Positions 16,862 through 25,634 are shown, counted from the stretch's first letter. The stretch: 64,000 nucleotides of DNA from Mycobacterium pinniadriaticum (GCF_026242045.1 NZ_JAPJDO010000012.1:62001-126000); one strand, 5' to 3'. Numbers and translations: made by a program. The notes: generated by a model not told the origin, from the sequence alone.

Positions 16862-18096
16862 CAGAACGACACGTCTCCCTTGCGCAGGCTGTTCGCAATG
16901 TTTCGGCGCATGACCTCGTCGGTGCCGTCGGCCACCCGCACCATCCGGGCGAAATGCCAACCGGCCACGAAACGCATCTCGTTGGTCAGTCCCATTGCGC
17001 CGCAGACCTGCATACAGCGGTCGAACACCCGGAAGCACGCCTCGGTGGTGTACGCCTTGACGATATTGAGTTCCTTGAGTGCACGCTCCCCCGCGTCGAG
17101 GCGCCGGGCGCAATCCACCGACATCGACTTGGATGCGTAGATGTCCATGGCACTTTCCGCCAACTGGAACGAGACACCCTGATAGTCGGCGATCGGCTTG
17201 CCGAAGGCCGTGCGGACCTTCGTGTAGCTGGTCGCCTCTTCCAGCGCCCATCTCGCCATCCCGACACAATGCCCGGCGTTGTACATGCGGCCGTCCGAAA
17301 CACCCCTCAAGGCCAACGAGAAGCCCTGGTGCAACGTGCCCATCACGTGCGTGTCGGGGATGCGCACATTGTTCAGCGAGAGGATTCCCTCGTTGCCACC
17401 CACGTGTTCGAACAGACGCAGGACGCTGTCGACCGCGAACCCGGGGGTGTCAGTCGGCACCAGGAACAAGGTGATCCCGCCCTTGCGCTCACGCTTCATG
17501 TCCTCGTCGGTGACGGCCCATACGAAGGCGTACTTGGCGTGCTTGGAGTTCGATGTCCACTGCTTGGTGCCGTTGAGCACCCAACTGTCGCCATCCCGAA
17601 CAGCTTTCGTCGACATGGCCCAGGCGTCGGAGCCGGCGTCGGGTTCCGACATGCCGAAGCACACCGTTGCCGCCCCGCTCATCACGTCTGCGACCACGTC
17701 GTCACGAAGCGACGGGTGAACCTCGCCGAGCAGGAAGCTCGGGCCGCTGGTCCAATGCCCGATCACCTGATCGGGCAGCAGACGTCCGGGGCCGGCCGCG
17801 TGGCTGAGGCCCTCCCAGACGCTGAACAAGGCCAACGACCCCATGCCCTCACCACCGACCGATTCCGGTGCGAACATGGCGTAGTAGCCGGCTTCTGCGG
17901 AAGCCATGCGCACTTCACGCATCAGGTCGAGCACGGGCTCGCTGTAGCCGCCGTGCTCGGCGAACGTCAGCCGCGAGTTCTCCAGCAACTCGCGGTTGGC
18001 CTCCTCGAGGGGAACCACTTTCCGCTTGACGAAGGAGTTGATTCCCTCGACCAATTCGGCGTAGTCGGCCTGCGTGGTATCCAGCGTTGCCGTCAT
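16861..18096 (-). CDS. Acyl-CoA dehydrogenase, ACAD10/11-like active-site loop
   Basis: This 411-residue acyl-CoA dehydrogenase has CFGMSEPDAGSDAWAMSTKA for FAD and substrate contacts, NGTKQWTSNSKHAKY, and VRTAFGKPIADYQGVSFQLA. At the medium-chain-type base position it has Asp390 (VADGTDEVM) instead of glutamate, as in ACAD10/11-like enzymes. It overlaps the F420-type gene by one base. The next dehydrogenase upstream (18157-19395) lacks both possible bases, so the two may form a heteromeric enzyme, with this one catalytic. Confidence 0.88.
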   Translation of the reverse strand: MTATLDTTQADYAELVEGINSFVKRKVVPLEEANRELLENSRLTFAEHGGYSEPVLDLMREVRMASAEAGYYAMFAPESVGGEGMGSLALFSVWEGLSHAAGPGRLLPDQVIGHWTSGPSFLLGEVHPSLRDDVVADVMSGAATVCFGMSEPDAGSDAWAMSTKAVRDGDSWVLNGTKQWTSNSKHAKYAFVWAVTDEDMKRERKGGITLFLVPTDTPGFAVDSVLRLFEHVGGNEGILSLNNVRIPDTHVMGTLHQGFSLALRGVSDGRMYNAGHCVGMARWALEEATSYTKVRTAFGKPIADYQGVSFQLAESAMDIYASKSMSVDCARRLDAGERALKELNIVKAYTTEACFRVFDRCMQVCGAMGLTNEMRFVAGWHFARMVRVADGTDEVMRRNIANSLRKGDVSF

Positions 18097-18117
18097 TTCA
18101 GATGTCCTTTCGTGTGG

Positions 18118-18148
18118 AGCAAATGGCTTGTCGTATGCAGCAAATGGC
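18118..18148. repeat. Short direct repeat in intergenic gap
   Basis: AGCAAATGGC occurs at 18118-18127 and again at 18139-18148, a 21-base period, in the 60-base gap between two dehydrogenase genes. The function is unknown; two helical turns of spacing would suit a protein-binding site. Confidence 0.35.
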
Positions 18149-18156
18149 GTGGCTCG

Positions 18157-19395
18157 TCACCGCGGAAGCCCGAGGCCCCGCTCGGCGACGAGATTCCGCA
18201 TGATCTGGTCGGTACCGCCGCCGATGTGGAACGCCGGGGTCTCCAGCAGATACGGCAGCCAGTCGAACGAGTCGACCTCACCGGTGTCGGCCAATATGCG
18301 CGGGCCGAGCGTTCGCGCGACGAGGTCAGCGGCGGCGGACATGGCATTGGAAAGCGCGAGCTTGCCCATCGCCCGCGCCGCCCCGATTCTCGGCTCCGAC
18401 CACTGCCCGGCGAGCCGTTCACTGGTCAACTCGTTGAGTTTGTAGGCCGTGTACAGCCGGGCCCAGTCCTGGCGAAGCTTGGGGTCGTCGGTCTTACCGA
18501 CCCGGCGCAACACTCCCGCCACACGCTCGGCGGAGCCGACGGACGCCAGCCCGCCCCGGCGCCCGCGTCGGCGACTGCGCGCCAGCGCATCTCGGCTGGC
18601 GGCCATGATCGCCAGATAGATGGACCACCCCGCGCCGACCTCGCCGAGCCGACGGTCATCGGGGATCCGAACCCCGTCGAAGAACACCTCGTTGAAGCCG
18701 GCGTCGCCGGTCATCTCGACCAACGGCCGTACCTGGAGCCCGGGGCTGGCGATGTCGACCAGGAACGTGGTGATACCGCGATGGCGTTCGCCCTCGGTGC
18801 CGGTGCGCGCCAAGAGCAAGCCGACGTCGGCGTAGTGGGTCCGCGACGACCACACTTTCTGGCCATTCACCACCCAGACGTCGCCGTCGTGGACCGCCCT
18901 GGTTCGCACCGACCCCAGATCGGAGCCTGCACCGGGCTCGCTGAACAACAAGCAGGTGATCAGGTCGCCGCGGAAGATCTTTCGCAGCAGCAGTTCCTTG
19001 AGATCGTCGGAGCCGTGCGAAAGGATCGTCTGACCCAGGCCTTCGAGACCAGTCGAGAAGCAATCCTCCGGTGGCACTTCATAATCAAGCTCCACGTCAA
19101 GGTAGTGATGCTCGTATTCCTCGGGCAGGCCGGCGCCGCCGTACTCGCGTGGCCCGGTAAGCCAGCCGAAGCCCGCGTCGAACTTGGCCGCCCGCCACTG
19201 CCGCGCGGTCGGGACCGCGGCCAGCTCCGCCGCCCGGCTGGTGAACAGCGAGACACGCTCGCGATGATCGGGTGCAGTGTCGGGAATCGGCAGCAGGGTG
19301 GGCAGGGTCGACTCGATGAACTGCCGTGCCCTGGACTGAAATTCACCCACGTCGGTGGGTAACGCGGCGGACTGGCCATCGGTTTGGGCACTCAT
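18157..19395 (-). CDS. Acyl-CoA dehydrogenase family protein, probable non-catalytic subunit
   Basis: This 412-residue dehydrogenase homologue keeps LLFSEPGAGSDLGSVRTRA, VVNGQKVWSSRTHYADVGL and a C-terminal GGGTDQIMRNLVAERGLGLP. The helix-G base position reads AIMAASRDAL, with no glutamate, and the C-terminal loop has glycine at the medium-chain base position. It is therefore probably a structural partner, perhaps for the dehydrogenase encoded just downstream. The start overlaps the CoA-transferase stop by 4 bases. Confidence 0.87.
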   Translation of the reverse strand: MSAQTDGQSAALPTDVGEFQSRARQFIESTLPTLLPIPDTAPDHRERVSLFTSRAAELAAVPTARQWRAAKFDAGFGWLTGPREYGGAGLPEEYEHHYLDVELDYEVPPEDCFSTGLEGLGQTILSHGSDDLKELLLRKIFRGDLITCLLFSEPGAGSDLGSVRTRAVHDGDVWVVNGQKVWSSRTHYADVGLLLARTGTEGERHRGITTFLVDIASPGLQVRPLVEMTGDAGFNEVFFDGVRIPDDRRLGEVGAGWSIYLAIMAASRDALARSRRRGRRGGLASVGSAERVAGVLRRVGKTDDPKLRQDWARLYTAYKLNELTSERLAGQWSEPRIGAARAMGKLALSNAMSAAADLVARTLGPRILADTGEVDSFDWLPYLLETPAFHIGGGTDQIMRNLVAERGLGLPR

Positions 19396-20600
19396 GCGAC
19401 GACCCCTGCGGTGCGCAGCTGGGCGACCTGGGCCTCGTCGTAGCCCAAACCGTCGAGGATCTCGGCGGTATGCTCGCCGAGGGCGGGCGGATCGGCGGTC
19501 ACGTCAGGATCGGTGGCCGACAGGTGAAGCGGGCTGTCGACAACCGGAACGTCATGACCGGCATAGCGCACATTCACAATCGATTTCAACGTGCGCACCT
19601 GCTCGTCCTGGGCCACCTGGTCCAGGCGCAGAACCGGCGCACACACCACACCTTCCTCATCGCAACGGGCCACGATGTCGGCGACGGTGAAGGACCTCAT
19701 CCGTGAGCCGACCTCGCCGGTCAGCTCACCGCGGTTCTCGTATCGGCTCGCCAATACGGCGAACCTTTCGTCGCCGGCGAGTTCCTCGGCCTTGAGCGCC
19801 CGGCAGAATCGCGTCCACATCCGATCGTTTGCGGCCGCCACCGCCACCAACCCGTCGGAAGCGCGGAACACCTGGTTCGGCTGGCCCATGCCGTTTCCGG
19901 TACCCATGGGCTTTGGCGGGATCCCGGTCATGATGGCCTGCGTCAGGTTGACGCTGATCAGGCTGAGCATGCTTTCCAACAGCGACGTCTCGATCTTCTG
20001 GCCGGCGCCACCGCGCTCCCGCCACAGAAGTGCGGCCAGGATGCCCAGCGCCGCATACACGCCGGCGGTCAGATCGCTGATCGACACCGGGACGCGCACG
20101 GGGTCGCGGCCCGGCTCACCGGTGAAGCTGAGCAAGCCGCTGTACGCCTGTGCGATGAGATCGACTGCCGCTTTGCTCTTCAGTGGTCCCTGGCTGCCGA
20201 AACCGGTTATCTCGCAATAGATCAGACCGGGATTGATCACCTTCAGCTCGTCGTATCCGAGTCCGAGCTTGTCGGCCACGCCAACCCGGTAGTTGTGGAT
20301 CAACACGTCCGAGGACCGCACCAACCGATGGGCGATCTCGCGACCCTCATCGGTTTTCAGGTCGACGACGACGCTCTTCTTGTTCCGGTTGTAGGACGCG
20401 AAGACCGGCCGGACGCCACCACCGGCACCACCGTAGGCTCGGCTCTCATCGCCTCCGGGCGACTCCACCTTGATCACCTCTGCGCCAAGGTCGCCCAGGA
20501 TCTGAGCGGCAAACGGCCCGGCCAGGATCCGGCTGAAGTCGACGACCCTGACGCCGCTCAGGGCGGCCGTCGGCGCTGTAGCTTTTTCCGCTGCACTCAT
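19392..20600 (-). CDS. CaiB/BaiF-family (type III) CoA-transferase
   Basis: This 402-residue type III CoA-transferase moves CoA from one acyl-CoA to another acid. It has VRVVDFSRILAGPFAAQILGD near the N-terminus, SYNRNKKSVVVDLKT, and Asp176 in SISDLTAGVY at the place of the catalytic aspartate that forms the acyl anhydride. The length matches the family. It overlaps both neighbours by 4 bases, so it is part of the 15.7-22 kb minus-strand operon. It may activate the substrate without ATP or recycle CoA from a product. Alpha-methylacyl-CoA racemases share the fold and are an alternative. Confidence 0.9.
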   Translation of the reverse strand: MSAAEKATAPTAALSGVRVVDFSRILAGPFAAQILGDLGAEVIKVESPGGDESRAYGGAGGGVRPVFASYNRNKKSVVVDLKTDEGREIAHRLVRSSDVLIHNYRVGVADKLGLGYDELKVINPGLIYCEITGFGSQGPLKSKAAVDLIAQAYSGLLSFTGEPGRDPVRVPVSISDLTAGVYAALGILAALLWRERGGAGQKIETSLLESMLSLISVNLTQAIMTGIPPKPMGTGNGMGQPNQVFRASDGLVAVAAANDRMWTRFCRALKAEELAGDERFAVLASRYENRGELTGEVGSRMRSFTVADIVARCDEEGVVCAPVLRLDQVAQDEQVRTLKSIVNVRYAGHDVPVVDSPLHLSATDPDVTADPPALGEHTAEILDGLGYDEAQVAQLRTAGVVA

Positions 20601-21964
20601 GAGCCCACACCTACGCGGGCCTCATCGAGCACCCGCTGCGCGGTCACCCGGATTTCGACATCGTCGAGTCCGCGTCCTAGGCGGGCCATGTCTTCCCTGC
20701 ACGCCGCAAGCACCAGCGGGATCTCGTCACGGCGCGCCTCGATGCCCAGCTCGTCGAGTTTGTCCCACATAGTCCACGGACCGGTGGTTCGCCCGATGCG
20801 CAGCACCCGGTGGTTGCCCACCGCCTCGGGGGTCACGCCCATGTGGATGAGCGGATCGACCTTGATCTCCTGTGCGTACTCGTCGCCGTCGTTGCCGTAG
20901 TCGAAGATGGCGGTGCCCGTCAGACCCCAGTCTCCGGGTCTGCGCTGACCGATCAGTTCCTCGGCGAGGCGAGACAGCGGAGTCAGCTGGGCCAGATCGA
21001 TACCGGTGCGGACGCCGTACAGCATCTCCATCGAGCCGGCGATGTGGGCCAGGTCGCCCTGTGCCGGGCCCTCGGTGAAACCGTTGACCGAGGCCTCCAG
21101 GATCGACGCCCCGGCCAGTCCAGCCGCCACCGAGGCGGCCGTAGCCAGGCCGAACATGTCGTGGGTATGAGCCGCGACCTGCAGGTGCGGGGCGGCCTCC
21201 AGGCTCAGGCGGACGAAATGGGCCCACGCCTGCGGCGCCGTGCCCGACGCGTGGTCGCCGATCTGGACGTCGTAGGCGCCGGCTTCGGCGATACCCCGGC
21301 TGTATTGGGCGATGTCCTCGTCGGTGGCATACGACAGCAACAGGATGCTGCCGCCGACCTTGACACCGTGCGATGTGCCGAGCTCGATGAGCCGCTGGGC
21401 GCGCTCGGTGACTTCGGCGGGGCTGGCCGGGAACCGCAGCCCGTCCCACTCACGGCCCTGCCATGCCCGGTGATACACGGCGCCGGCATACGACGGCAGC
21501 GCGTCGCCCAGGTAGACACCGGACAGCACGCGCACCACGTCGTAGCCGGCTTCGGCGGCGATACGCATGTGCTCGGCAGTCGCCGCTCCCGTGTAGACGA
21601 GCTCGCAATCGGGATTGATCGCCTTGGCGGTCTCGACCTCCTCGCGCATCTCCTCGACGGTGTGCCCGCGGCCGAATGACGACGTCTCCAGCGACGAGAC
21701 ACCCGCCCGGACAAGAGCTTTCAGCAGGGTCAGCCGCTGCTGGTGGCTCAATGAGACATCGCTCATCTGCTCTGTCACGCGCAGGGTGAGGTCGCGCATC
21801 CGCACGCTCGTGGGCCGCTTCCCCACGACGTCGACGCGACGGTTGGCGTCACTGACCTTCCACTTGCCCGGCTCGTAGCCCGGCCCCGTCCGGAAGGAAT
21901 CCAGGCCGGCGCGCATCTTCGCCACCTGCTCGGGGGTGAAGATCTCACGGTCGGAATTCGTCAT
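20597..21964 (-). CDS. HMG-CoA lyase-like DRE-TIM metallolyase homologue
   Basis: This 455-residue protein has a TIM-barrel core like HMG-CoA lyase and pyruvate carboxyltransferases. The segment DLTLRVTEQMSD at 59-69 keeps the catalytic Arg62 but has Val63 where the metal-binding Asp is expected. The HTHD motif (H266, H268) supplies two metal ligands. The fourth ligand, usually Asn in a GNLA context, appears as Asp304 (QGDLAH). The acidic ligand may thus have moved from one strand to another. It would cleave or form a C-C bond on a CoA thioester. The ATG at 21964 is chosen because AAAGGGA precedes it; the frame is open to 22021. Confidence 0.78.
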   Translation of the reverse strand: MTNSDREIFTPEQVAKMRAGLDSFRTGPGYEPGKWKVSDANRRVDVVGKRPTSVRMRDLTLRVTEQMSDVSLSHQQRLTLLKALVRAGVSSLETSSFGRGHTVEEMREEVETAKAINPDCELVYTGAATAEHMRIAAEAGYDVVRVLSGVYLGDALPSYAGAVYHRAWQGREWDGLRFPASPAEVTERAQRLIELGTSHGVKVGGSILLLSYATDEDIAQYSRGIAEAGAYDVQIGDHASGTAPQAWAHFVRLSLEAAPHLQVAAHTHDMFGLATAASVAAGLAGASILEASVNGFTEGPAQGDLAHIAGSMEMLYGVRTGIDLAQLTPLSRLAEELIGQRRPGDWGLTGTAIFDYGNDGDEYAQEIKVDPLIHMGVTPEAVGNHRVLRIGRTTGPWTMWDKLDELGIEARRDEIPLVLAACREDMARLGRGLDDVEIRVTAQRVLDEARVGVGS

Positions 21965-21989
21965 GAACGGTCCCTTTCTGTCCTGGCGT

Positions 21990-22904
21990 TCACCGGAGCG
22001 CCGCCATGACGTCGTCGGCAAATCGCCGTGCCTGGTCCAGATATGACTTGCGGGATCTACCGGCGACCGGCCGGACGCCGACCCATGTCACCCCGACATC
22101 CTCGAGCGCGCGAATGTATGCCCGGGTGTGCTGCGGTTCGTAGTCGGCCGATCCCGGCGAGGGTTGAAGCAGGCTGAGACAGATGTCCAACGGCTCTGTG
22201 CGGCCGATGGCTTCCACCTCCTTGTGCAACAGCGCTATTCGCTGTCTTAGTTCTTCCAAGTTGGACACCGACGCGGTCCGCGGCGCCCGGTTGGCGGTGG
22301 TGGGCAGGGGCGACCATCCCTGGCAGGACCGCGCCGCGCGGGTGATAGCGCGCTTGCTGTTGCCGCCCATCCACACCGGCGGGTGAGGTCGGCTCGACGG
22401 CCTTGGCAACATGGTGTTGCCGCGGGCGCGGAAGTGACGGCCCTGCAGGACCACACAATCCTGCGTCCAAGCCAGCTTCATCGCCTCGATCCCCTCCTCG
22501 AGCAGATCGTTGCGCTCGTCGAAATCGACTCCGAGCGCGTCGAACTCCGAGCCGACGTAACCCGCGCCGACGCCGAGTATCACCCGGCCCCCGGCCAGCA
22601 CGTCGAGGCTCAGGACGGACTTCGCGGCCAGGAACGGGTTGCGATAGGGCAACACATAGATGTTGGTGTGCAGGCCCAACCTCGTCGTCGCGGCTGCGGC
22701 GAAAGACAATTCCACCAATGGATCGAGTGCGTGGTGGCCACCAGCGGCCAGCCACCGGTCGCTGCCGAACGGATGGTCGGTGACAAAGCACGCATCGAAC
22801 CCCGCATCTTCGACCGAGCTGGCGATATCGGCTACCGCCGCGGCAGTCAAAAAGTCATCGGGTTGATCGACCCGGTCGTTCGGCAGCGCAACGGAATATC
22901 GCAT
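21990..22904 (-). CDS. LLM-class (F420-type) oxidoreductase
   Basis: This 304-residue protein is a third luciferase-like family member. It has FDACFVTDHPFGSDRWL, TTRLGLHTNIYVLPYRNPFL, SLDVLAGGRVILGVGAGYVG and PVWMGGNSKRAITRAA. The sequence matches the F420-dependent LLM subgroup found beside FadE and EchA genes in mycobacteria. It lies 25 bases upstream of the lyase-like gene and 3 bases after the fused MaoC gene, in the same operon. The reaction is not known. Confidence 0.87.
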   Translation of the reverse strand: MRYSVALPNDRVDQPDDFLTAAAVADIASSVEDAGFDACFVTDHPFGSDRWLAAGGHHALDPLVELSFAAAATTRLGLHTNIYVLPYRNPFLAAKSVLSLDVLAGGRVILGVGAGYVGSEFDALGVDFDERNDLLEEGIEAMKLAWTQDCVVLQGRHFRARGNTMLPRPSSRPHPPVWMGGNSKRAITRAARSCQGWSPLPTTANRAPRTASVSNLEELRQRIALLHKEVEAIGRTEPLDICLSLLQPSPGSADYEPQHTRAYIRALEDVGVTWVGVRPVAGRSRKSYLDQARRFADDVMAALR

Positions 22905-22907
22905 TTC

Positions 22908-23996
22908 TCACGCCCCGACCGGTGTGCCGCACAGGGCAACCGTCGCCGTGCCCTTAGCTAGGGTGAGCCCGTCCTCGATGTCGGTCCACAGGTCCAGGTC
23001 GACCAGGGTCTGCCCGCCTTCGGCCCTGAAGCCGGCCACCCGACCGTGCGCGCTGAGCGTCTGGTCCTTCAGATTCAGTCCGCGGAACTGGCATGACGCC
23101 GACACGATCCGTCCGGATTCCCCTAGCCAGTCCCGAAGCACGTTATGCAGGTACGCCCACTGCAGATTGCCCATACCGAATGCGCCCGTCGCCCCAGCCT
23201 TCCGACCCGCCTCGTCATCCATATGGATGGCCACGAACTCGTCGTTGACCGCGGCGAACCGATTCCAGTTGGCCGGACCCGTTTTTCGGATGAAGGACGG
23301 GATCTCGGCACCGACCGGTGGGACGTCCAGGCCGGGTACCGATATGCCCGCCCCGGCGGTGTCCGCCGGCGATTCGTCCTGGCGGCGATCGTCCCTGTCG
23401 GAGAGAGCCGCCGCCTTAGCGGGCGCGGTCGTCGACTGCGCCACCTCGGCGAAGCGGAGGAACGTGAACTCAAAACTTTTCACCAGTTCGTCGCACTGAT
23501 TGGTCCAGGTGTCGACGATGGTGGTCAACAACATCGGGCCCCGACGTCCCGCACGTTCGACATACCCGCCCAATCGGCGCACCGACGTGATGACGTCGCC
23601 GGCCCGCATCGGCACGCCGTAGTCCACCGACATCCCGCCACGCAGCCGCACTGGAGCATCGGGCGAGGCAATCCCCAGCACCTCCTCGGGATCCCGCAGG
23701 CTCGGGGGAGGTCCGGCCGGTTCGGCAACCAACCACGCGAACGGGTTGAAATCCTCCGGTGCGGCCAGATCGGCTGAGCCGACATCGGCTCCACCCCAGA
23801 ACCGTTGCGGCGGCAGCTCTGGGTAGTAGACGGCCACCGCCCACCGCCGGATGTCGGAGGACGTGATCGGGTAGGAGACCCGTCGGTCGAGGTCTTGCCC
23901 GACACAGGCCTGCATCTCCGCTGAGATGTAGCTCGCCGAGGGCTCCGTCCCCGCACTTCGACTCGGCCGGGTGCTGGTTTTCACACTGCCCGCCAT
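22908..23996 (-). CDS. Fused double-hotdog MaoC-type dehydratase
   Basis: This 362-residue protein is two hotdog domains in one chain. The N-terminal FAS1/MaoC-N-like part spans residues 25-190. A polar linker (about 190-220) leads to a C-terminal MaoC part with FAAVNDEFVAIHMDDEAG at 247-264, which carries the acidic residue and His258 expected in the active site. Functionally it parallels the split pair at 4199-5147, so the window holds both a fused and a heterodimeric enoyl-CoA hydratase. The ATG at 23996 overlaps the SDR stop (TGATG). Confidence 0.83.
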   Translation of the reverse strand: MAGSVKTSTRPSRSAGTEPSASYISAEMQACVGQDLDRRVSYPITSSDIRRWAVAVYYPELPPQRFWGGADVGSADLAAPEDFNPFAWLVAEPAGPPPSLRDPEEVLGIASPDAPVRLRGGMSVDYGVPMRAGDVITSVRRLGGYVERAGRRGPMLLTTIVDTWTNQCDELVKSFEFTFLRFAEVAQSTTAPAKAAALSDRDDRRQDESPADTAGAGISVPGLDVPPVGAEIPSFIRKTGPANWNRFAAVNDEFVAIHMDDEAGRKAGATGAFGMGNLQWAYLHNVLRDWLGESGRIVSASCQFRGLNLKDQTLSAHGRVAGFRAEGGQTLVDLDLWTDIEDGLTLAKGTATVALCGTPVGA

Positions 23997-24994
23997 CAGG
24001 CGCGTACCCGAACCGGAGCGTCGCTCGGCGCCGTGGTCTCGTTTCCTTCCAGCGCGGCTTCGGCGCGGTCGATCAGCGCAGCAACCTGGGCCATCGGGGA
24101 CGCGAAAGACGTTCCCGCAGTGGCGAAGAGTTCGCCTTTGCGGGCCAGCAGCTCCGCGACATCCCACGGACCCGCGTCGGGCCGCTGCAATACCTCCGCG
24201 GGCGCCCAGCCGTTGTAGCGCTGCACCACACCACCGAAAACCCCGAACACCTGGCCGGTGATATCCGAGGCGGCATCGCAGGCCAGAAAGGCGACGAAGG
24301 GTCCGACATTGTCCGGGTGCATCAGATGCCAACCCGTGGGAGCCTCCGTCTGACCCATCCGTCCGCCGGATTCCGTCAGCCGCGTCCGTGCGGTCGGGCA
24401 CACCGCGTTGACGGTGACGCCATAGCGGGCCATCTCCATCGAAGTCACCTGCGTCATGGCGGCGATACCCGCCTTTGCCGCGGCATAACTGGTCTGGCCG
24501 ACCATTCCGAAGACCCCCGAGGCCGACGAGGTGTTCACGATTCGGCCGGCCACCGGCCTACCCGCCTTGTGCTCATCCCGCCAATACGCGCACGCATGCC
24601 TGGTGGTGCAGAAGTGACCGCGAAGATGGACGGAGACAACAGCATCGAAGTCCTCGGGCGCGAGGTTGTAGATCATCTTGTCGCGCAGGATGCCGGCGTT
24701 GTTGACCAGGATATCGAGGCGGCCGAACTCCTCAACAGCCTGTCGTATCAGGTTCGCGGACAAATCGAAGTCGTCGACGCTGTCGAAGTTGGCAACCGCG
24801 AGCCCGCCGCCGGCGACGATCTCGTCGACCACCTGTTGCGCCGGCCGCGTGTCGGCCCCGTCGCCATCGGAGGCCGAGCCCACGTCGTTGACGACGACCG
24901 CGGCACCTTCGCGTGCCAGCGCCAGCGCCTCACCGCGCCCAATCCCGCGCCCCGCCCCGGTAACGATGGCAACCTTGCCCGCCAGCAGCCCCAC
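23996..24994 (-). CDS. SDR-family 3-hydroxyacyl-CoA dehydrogenase-like protein
   Basis: This 332-residue SDR has VTGAGRGIG at 11-19, VVVNDVGSASDGDGADTRPA, LVNNAGILRD and Y170-x3-K174 in SYAAAKAG. It is the 17-beta-HSD4/multifunctional-enzyme-2 type and close in layout to the SDR at 9011-9970, including the C-terminal extension. It heads the minus-strand operon and would oxidise the product of the fused MaoC enzyme encoded next. An AT-rich island at 25053-25077 lies upstream. Confidence 0.9.
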   Translation of the reverse strand: MGLLAGKVAIVTGAGRGIGRGEALALAREGAAVVVNDVGSASDGDGADTRPAQQVVDEIVAGGGLAVANFDSVDDFDLSANLIRQAVEEFGRLDILVNNAGILRDKMIYNLAPEDFDAVVSVHLRGHFCTTRHACAYWRDEHKAGRPVAGRIVNTSSASGVFGMVGQTSYAAAKAGIAAMTQVTSMEMARYGVTVNAVCPTARTRLTESGGRMGQTEAPTGWHLMHPDNVGPFVAFLACDAASDITGQVFGVFGGVVQRYNGWAPAEVLQRPDAGPWDVAELLARKGELFATAGTSFASPMAQVAALIDRAEAALEGNETTAPSDAPVRVRA

Positions 24995-25052
24995 CTGCGA
25001 CCCTCCTGATCCACTCGCACAGCCCGAAGGTGTGCCCGCTCCCAGCTGGGAA

Positions 25053-25077
25053 AAATTATTGTGACGACTAATACTTT
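25053..25077. promoter_or_regulatory. AT-rich island upstream of SDR operon
   Basis: AAATTATT and GACTAATAC flank a GTGAC centre about 60 bases upstream of the minus-strand SDR start. ATTA and TAAT arms are spaced by 10 bases. It is a candidate promoter or operator related to the island at 25385-25408, which also contains GACTAAT. Confidence 0.35.
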
Positions 25078-25384
25078 AGCTGCTGAGCCTCCCGCAACCA
25101 AGCTCGCACCCGCAGACACACCTCCCGCCACCCCGATAAAGCCACGTCAGCTGCATAAATGTTCGAATTTGGGGCCTTACGGCCACGCGGCGCGAGGAGG
25201 CTGGCCCCGATTGGCGACGATAGGGTGGCCTGACCGAGGGTCTCCCCCGTGCCGCCGCGGTTGGAGTTCCTCGGTGTGAGCGGCCGGGGTGCCCCGATGC
25301 AGCTCAACGGGGGTTAATCACGTCTCCTTTCGCGCCCGACACCGGATTGGCGCGATTCCGGGATTGCCCGCTGAGGCCCGTTGC

Positions 25385-25408
25385 TATTATTATCCTTATG
25401 ACTAATTA
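25385..25408. promoter_or_regulatory. AT-rich island upstream of ferredoxin operon
   Basis: TATTATTATCC and GACTAATTAT lie about 40-60 bases upstream of the ferredoxin start. The TATTAT hexamer could be a -10 box. The GACTAAT word is shared with the island at 25053-25077. Confidence 0.35.
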
Positions 25409-25442
25409 TCGGCCGGCTGAGTCTTGAAAGGAAGATTGCCCT

Positions 25443-25634
25443 GTGCGTGTGATCGTCAACTGGGATCTGTGCGAAAGTAACGCTCTCTGCGAGGCCGCTG
25501 CACCGAACGTCTTCACCGTGGGCGACGACGATCAACTCACCGTCCACGAGGACGAGGTGGATTCGACCGAACTCTCCGCGCTTGAGAGCGCGGTGTCGTC
25601 GTGTCCCAAGCAGGCCCTGCGGCTCACCGAATAG
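25443..25634 (+). CDS. [3Fe-4S] ferredoxin
   Basis: This 63-residue ferredoxin has C10-x5-C16 and a distal C54-P, the three-cysteine pattern of the mycobacterial and streptomycete [3Fe-4S] ferredoxins. The residue at the fourth-cysteine position is Asn13, one of the atypical variants known in mycobacteria. Such proteins usually feed electrons to cytochromes P450, but none is visible in the window. GTG 25443 is preceded by AAAGGAAG at a usable distance. It is the first gene of a plus-strand operon with an acyl-CoA dehydrogenase, an arrangement reminiscent of the fdxD/fadE26 region of M. tuberculosis. Confidence 0.9.
   Translation: MRVIVNWDLCESNALCEAAAPNVFTVGDDDQLTVHEDEVDSTELSALESAVSSCPKQALRLTE

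Larger units (their letters stand above)
24995..25442. other. Divergent intergenic region with two AT-rich islands
   Basis: This 448-base gap holds no convincing gene. Small frames exist on both strands but lack ribosome sites and family features. It should carry the promoters for the minus-strand SDR operon and the plus-strand ferredoxin operon. The middle part (25150-25320) is GC-rich and I see no further structure in it. Confidence 0.5.

Noticed and set aside
16756..19362. 868-codon plus-strand frame
   Set aside because: It is antisense to two acyl-CoA dehydrogenases with clear active-site and FAD motifs. Its product is rich in His, Arg and Gly with no domain.
25068..25307. Minus-strand frame of 79 codons in the divergent gap
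   Set aside because: There is no ribosome site, no domain, and it overlaps the probable promoter region.
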